NCBI GenBank assembly: GCA_002422545.1
Contig: DIWF01000023.1
Location: 1 to 64,000 of the forward strand
Reading direction: 5' to 3'
Length of the DNA: 64,000 bases
DNA from: Firmicutes bacterium UBA6113
GTDB lineage: Bacteria > Bacillota > Clostridia > Tissierellales > Sedimentibacteraceae
This document shows positions 60,921 through 64,000 of this stretch, one piece after another. Every line of letters begins with the position of its first letter. Position 1 is the stretch's first letter. A program made the position numbers and the translations under genes. The notes beneath the pieces are model-generated. The model made no database searches. It saw nothing but the letters and a program-made list of their open reading frames with translations, and was not told where the DNA came from.

Positions 60921-61166
60921 TTAATCATTAATTATTGTATACATTTCTTTATAATCGTCTTTCATTACATGCTCGAGCACCTGTTCAACTCTTATTTTCA
61001 TTGGTTTGGTGCCGAATATGATTTCTATTTCATCCCCAGTGTCAACTTCTGTTCCGGGCTTTGCAGTCTTGCCGTTAACAAGGACCCTTCCTTGTTCACA
61101 TGCTTCCTTTGCAACAGTCCTTCTCTTGATGACACGGGCATTCTTCAAATACTTATCAATTCTCAT
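60921..61166 (-). CDS. rqcP: S4-domain RNA-binding protein RqcP
   Basis: 81 residues, almost all one S4 domain: MRIDKYLKNARVIKRRTVAKEACEQ with the RNA-contacting R/K residues, then GRVLVNGKTAKPGTEVDTGD. RqcP (YabO) works with RqcH on stalled 50S subunits, adding poly-alanine tails. It follows prfA by 30 bases, a translation-related setting. Confidence 0.85.
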   Translation of the reverse strand: MRIDKYLKNARVIKRRTVAKEACEQGRVLVNGKTAKPGTEVDTGDEIEIIFGTKPMKIRVEQVLEHVMKDDYKEMYTIIND

Positions 61167-61196
61167 AATAACTCCAATCTGCCATTGGGCTGAATA

Positions 61197-62267
61197 TTAT
61201 TCTGATAAATTTTTCAATTTTTCTGCTTGATCCGAAGTGAGAAGAGCATCCAGCATTTCTGTGATGTCTCCGTCAATGAACGAATCAAGTTTATACAATG
61301 TAAGCCCTATTCTGTGATCGCTCACTCTTCCCTGTGGGAAGTTGTACGTTCTTATTCTTTCGCTTCTATCACCTGAACCAACCTGGCTTTTTCTTGCCTG
61401 TGCCTGTTCATCATTTTGCTCTTGCTGATATTTGTCGTAAAGTCTTGCCTTAAGAACCTTGAACGCCTTGTCTTTGTTCTTTAGCTGTGATTTTTCATCC
61501 TGGCATGAAATTACAATGCCTGTTGGAATGTGTGTAAGTCTTACGGCAGAGTCAGTTGTGTTTACGCACTGTCCACCGTTTCCAGATGAACGGAACACGT
61601 CTACTCTTACGTCATTTGGGTTGATTTCAATTTCAATATCATCTACTTCCGGCAGCACAGCAACTGTTGCTGAAGAAGTGTGAATACGTCCGCTTGATTC
61701 TGTATCAGGAACTCGCTGAACACGGTGAACACCGCTTTCATATTTAAGTTTAGAATATGCACCCTTTCCTTTTATGGAGAATATTACTTCCTTGTAGCCG
61801 CCTATTCCCTGTTCGTTTACAGAAATAAATTCTGTTCTCCATCCCTGTCTTTCAGCATACCTTAAATACATTCTCAAAAGATCACCTGCAAACAATCCTG
61901 CTTCGTCTCCTCCAACGCCTGCTCTTACTTCAACTATTACGTCCTTGTCGTCATTGGGGTCCTTTGGAAGCAGCAATATTCTGATTTCCTGCTCTAATTC
62001 TTCCTTTCTTGATGAAAGTTCTTTTACTTCTTCTTTTACCATTTCCTTGAAATCATCATCAAGTTTTTCATTGAGCATTGCTTTTGATTCTTCAAGTTGG
62101 CCTTCAACATCCTTGTATTCATTGTACTTAGTTACAATGGGCTCAAGCTGTGACTGCTCCTTCATAAGCTTTTGAAGCTTCTGTGAATCAGACAGTGTTT
62201 CAGGGTCTGATATTTTTTCGCTTAATTCTATATATTTTTCATTTAAAACTTCTAATTTATTTATCAT
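61197..62267 (-). CDS. prfA: Peptide chain release factor 1
   Basis: 356 residues. The catalytic GGQ loop is SSGNGGQCVNTTDSAVRLTH near residue 233, preceded by the codon-recognition domain (SGVHRVQRVPDTESSGRIHT). The end SDQAEKLKNLSE is normal for RF1. It releases proteins at UAA and UAG. The methyltransferase PrmC that modifies the GGQ glutamine is encoded 150 bases upstream. Confidence 0.96.
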   Translation of the reverse strand: MINKLEVLNEKYIELSEKISDPETLSDSQKLQKLMKEQSQLEPIVTKYNEYKDVEGQLEESKAMLNEKLDDDFKEMVKEEVKELSSRKEELEQEIRILLLPKDPNDDKDVIVEVRAGVGGDEAGLFAGDLLRMYLRYAERQGWRTEFISVNEQGIGGYKEVIFSIKGKGAYSKLKYESGVHRVQRVPDTESSGRIHTSSATVAVLPEVDDIEIEINPNDVRVDVFRSSGNGGQCVNTTDSAVRLTHIPTGIVISCQDEKSQLKNKDKAFKVLKARLYDKYQQEQNDEQAQARKSQVGSGDRSERIRTYNFPQGRVSDHRIGLTLYKLDSFIDGDITEMLDALLTSDQAEKLKNLSE

Positions 62268-62417
62268 ATTATCCTCTCTTTATAACTATGATTACTGGAT
62301 AAAGATTTTAGCAGCGCTCGGCAGCTTTTCTCAGGATCTCATTGTTATTTATCGCATTTTCCTATTTTTATTTTCTAAATTATAATGATACTTTGCCGGT
62401 TAATATTGCAAGCTGCG

Positions 62418-63278
62418 TTACAAGAATCCTGTCACTACACGGTCATTGCCACCTAAGTCATTGTCTTTCTCGATTTTCTTAAAAATATTCAAATTTTTAA
62501 AAATCCTCTCCACATCCTGCTTCTGGTCGTGGCCGATTTCAACACAAAGTACGGCACTTTCACCGTGAATTCTTCCAAAAACTTCTGCAATTCTCCTGTA
62601 AAAATCAAGGCCGTCTTCTCCTCCATCAAGAGCAAGCTTCGGCTCATATTGAGACACTTCAACAGGAAGGTCCTTTATGATTTCCCTTTTAATATATGGT
62701 GGATTTGACACTACGATGTCAAACTTTTCATCTAGAAACACATTTTCAAAAACATCAGCTTTCACAGTCCTTATATTTTTTAAATTGTGTTTTTCAATAT
62801 TTATTTCTGCTGTTTTTATAGCAGTTTCGCTCACATCTATAGCAGTGACAAGTGAATTTTTCAGGTAATATGCAAGGCTTACTGCAATTGCTCCGCTTCC
62901 TGTACCTATATCAAGGATTTTCAGCGTCCTGCCTTCGAGATTTGATTTATTTACATAGTTTATAATTTTCTCAACCAGTATTTCCGTGTCAGGTCTTGGA
63001 ACAAGTATTCCTTCCTGTACGAAAAATTCCAGTCCCATGAATTCCTGAACATTTGTCATGTATTGAAGGGGATATCCCTGATTTCTTTTGTGGACCATTT
63101 CGTAGAACCTGCTTTTTATTTCATCATCCACTTCTTCTTTTCTGTTAAGGTGAATATACACTCTGTCCTTATGGAGCAAATGGCATAAAATCAGCTGCAC
63201 GTCAAGAAGGGGATTGTTATAATCCCTTTGTTTTATTATTTCGGTTCCATCTTTCAACAATTTTTCAATTGTTACCAT
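62418..63278 (-). CDS. prmC: Release factor glutamine N5-methyltransferase
   Basis: 286 residues. An N-terminal helical domain binds the release factor (DVQLILCHLL..., YPLQYMTNVQEFMGLEF). Then come VPRPDTEILVEKI, the SAM-binding DIGTGSGAIAVSLAY, and the catalytic VVSNPPYIKRE (NPPY). It methylates the GGQ glutamine of RF1. It overlaps the end of yqhQ by 7 bases, so translation is coupled. Confidence 0.95.
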   Translation of the reverse strand: MVTIEKLLKDGTEIIKQRDYNNPLLDVQLILCHLLHKDRVYIHLNRKEEVDDEIKSRFYEMVHKRNQGYPLQYMTNVQEFMGLEFFVQEGILVPRPDTEILVEKIINYVNKSNLEGRTLKILDIGTGSGAIAVSLAYYLKNSLVTAIDVSETAIKTAEINIEKHNLKNIRTVKADVFENVFLDEKFDIVVSNPPYIKREIIKDLPVEVSQYEPKLALDGGEDGLDFYRRIAEVFGRIHGESAVLCVEIGHDQKQDVERIFKNLNIFKKIEKDNDLGGNDRVVTGFL

Positions 63279-64000
63279 GTATCATCTTCTCCATTTGCAG
63301 GTATAACTCTTTTCATGGCTTCAATTGCCACTTCAATCATAGAGTCATCAGGCTCTTTTGTAGTAATTTTCTGAATTAAAAATCCGGGATATGATATTAT
63401 TCTGGTGAGTATATTTTCTTTTTCGCATCTTCCAACATACTTGTTCAGCTCATATGATAATCCTGCTATAAGCGGAAGCATAGCAAGCCTTATGACTAGC
63501 CTCATGAAAGGATTAGGCCATCCGAAAAATGAAAACACTATTATGCTTATTAACATTACATTGATCATGAAACTTGTTCCGCATCTAGGATGAAGTGTTG
63601 AATATTTTCTCACATTTTCCACTGTTAGTTCTTCCTTATGTTCATAGCAGTGAATTGTTTTGTGTTCTGCTCCGTGGTACATGAAAACCCTCTTGATGTC
63701 TTCAAGCTTTGAAACGAGATACACATAACCAACAAACAATGAAACTCTTATTACACCTTCCGTAAGATTGAGCAAAAATGTGTTATGTATCACATTCTTT
63801 GCAAGGTTTGTAAGAAGCGTCGGTCCTAAGATGAATACTCCCACTGAAAATATGAGAGCTATTATTACAGATGCATATATTATGGCAGTATCAGCCTTAT
63901 CCTTGAACACTTTTTTCAAAAACTTATCAAATACATCTTCTTCATAATCATCGCCGTAAAATTCGGCTGAATACATAAGCTCCTTGACTCCGGTTACAAG
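63272..64000 (-). CDS. yqhQ: YqhQ (DUF1385) membrane protein, 5' end outside the window
   Basis: The frame is open from the right window edge (LVTGVKELMYSAEFYGDDYE...) with no stop, so the gene starts beyond 64,000. About 242 residues are visible. Several hydrophobic segments are present, with the family motif FMYHGAEHKTIHCYEHKEEL and STLHPRCGTSFMINVMLIS in the middle. The ATG at 63976 is internal: the upstream codons match the usual ...SLVTGVKALMYSA sequence of the family. It is followed directly by prmC and prfA, the usual order in Clostridia. Function unknown. Confidence 0.88.
   Translation of the reverse strand, partial: LVTGVKELMYSAEFYGDDYEEDVFDKFLKKVFKDKADTAIIYASVIIALIFSVGVFILGPTLLTNLAKNVIHNTFLLNLTEGVIRVSLFVGYVYLVSKLEDIKRVFMYHGAEHKTIHCYEHKEELTVENVRKYSTLHPRCGTSFMINVMLISIIVFSFFGWPNPFMRLVIRLAMLPLIAGLSYELNKYVGRCEKENILTRIISYPGFLIQKITTKEPDDSMIEVAIEAMKRVIPANGEDDTW

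Overview
The window looks like the chromosome of a low-GC, anaerobic, Gram-positive bacterium (Clostridia/Tissierellia-like). Supporting signs are strong GGAGG ribosome-binding sites, rubrerythrin, a Firmicutes-type murB-PHP-rapZ-yvcK block, LytR-CpsA-Psr proteins, YqhQ, RqcP and CvfB, and a NupA/B/C-type nucleoside transporter. I cannot name the species.

Region 1 (1-27,890) is a defence and mobile island. Every recognised gene is on the minus strand and ends toward the left. From right to left it holds: a stand-alone restriction-endonuclease-like gene; a five-gene operon built around a 1,739-residue DEAH helicase with a DUF1998-type C-terminus (DruE-like) plus a CoiA-like zinc protein, a coiled-coil/AAA-like protein, an unknown protein and a Dam-type N6-adenine methylase; a serine recombinase; a Lamassu/ABC-3C-like nuclease + SMC ATPase pair with a broken DUF4145 gene; decayed RhuM and PIN genes; two small single-gene units; an RloC/PrrC-like zinc-hook ATPase; a TIR protein fused to two PD-(D/E)XK-like domains; a SIR2-domain protein with a small partner; and one end of an IS3-like element.

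The island begins just downstream of the 3' end of rlmD (23S rRNA uracil methyltransferase). Eight short sequences (A-H) lie between the defence modules, and each reads on the minus strand as an alternative RlmD C-terminus: His-Val-Glu followed by a few hydrophobic codons and a stop, like the intact gene's HVETIILLHRLEA. Five of them share an upstream arm (TTGACRCCAAG ... GGTCATCA ... CAAGGCATG). I read them as attachment-site scars from repeated site-specific integration into the rlmD 3' end. Each element replaced the RlmD tail and pushed the old one away, leaving a stack of defence cassettes. Some units carry only one gene, so the locus resembles an integron in layout, but with a protein-coding chromosomal target and probably a serine recombinase. 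This is the main candidate for an undescribed system.

Region 2 (27,890-36,600) contains rlmD and a run of D-amino-acid and cell-wall genes: M55 D-aminopeptidase, M20 amidohydrolase, alanine racemase, LD-carboxypeptidase and two LCP ligases, then two divergent cold-shock genes.

Region 3 (36,600-45,680) is one purine-nucleoside uptake and breakdown operon: deoD, an ADP-ribosylglycohydrolase-family gene, a BMP lipoprotein, ABC ATPase, two permeases, nucleoside hydrolase and ribokinase. Nucleosides are imported, cleaved, and the ribose is phosphorylated.

Region 4 (45,680-64,000) is core metabolism and housekeeping: cvfB, pgi, a PAS-PP2C phosphatase, yvcK, rapZ, a PHP phosphoesterase, murB, an M20 hydrolase, a YfcC-type carrier, D-aminoacylase, malic enzyme, argH, a 74-bp palindromic repeat element, rubrerythrin, rqcP, prfA, prmC and a yqhQ gene cut by the window edge. 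No tRNA, rRNA or CRISPR array was recognised.
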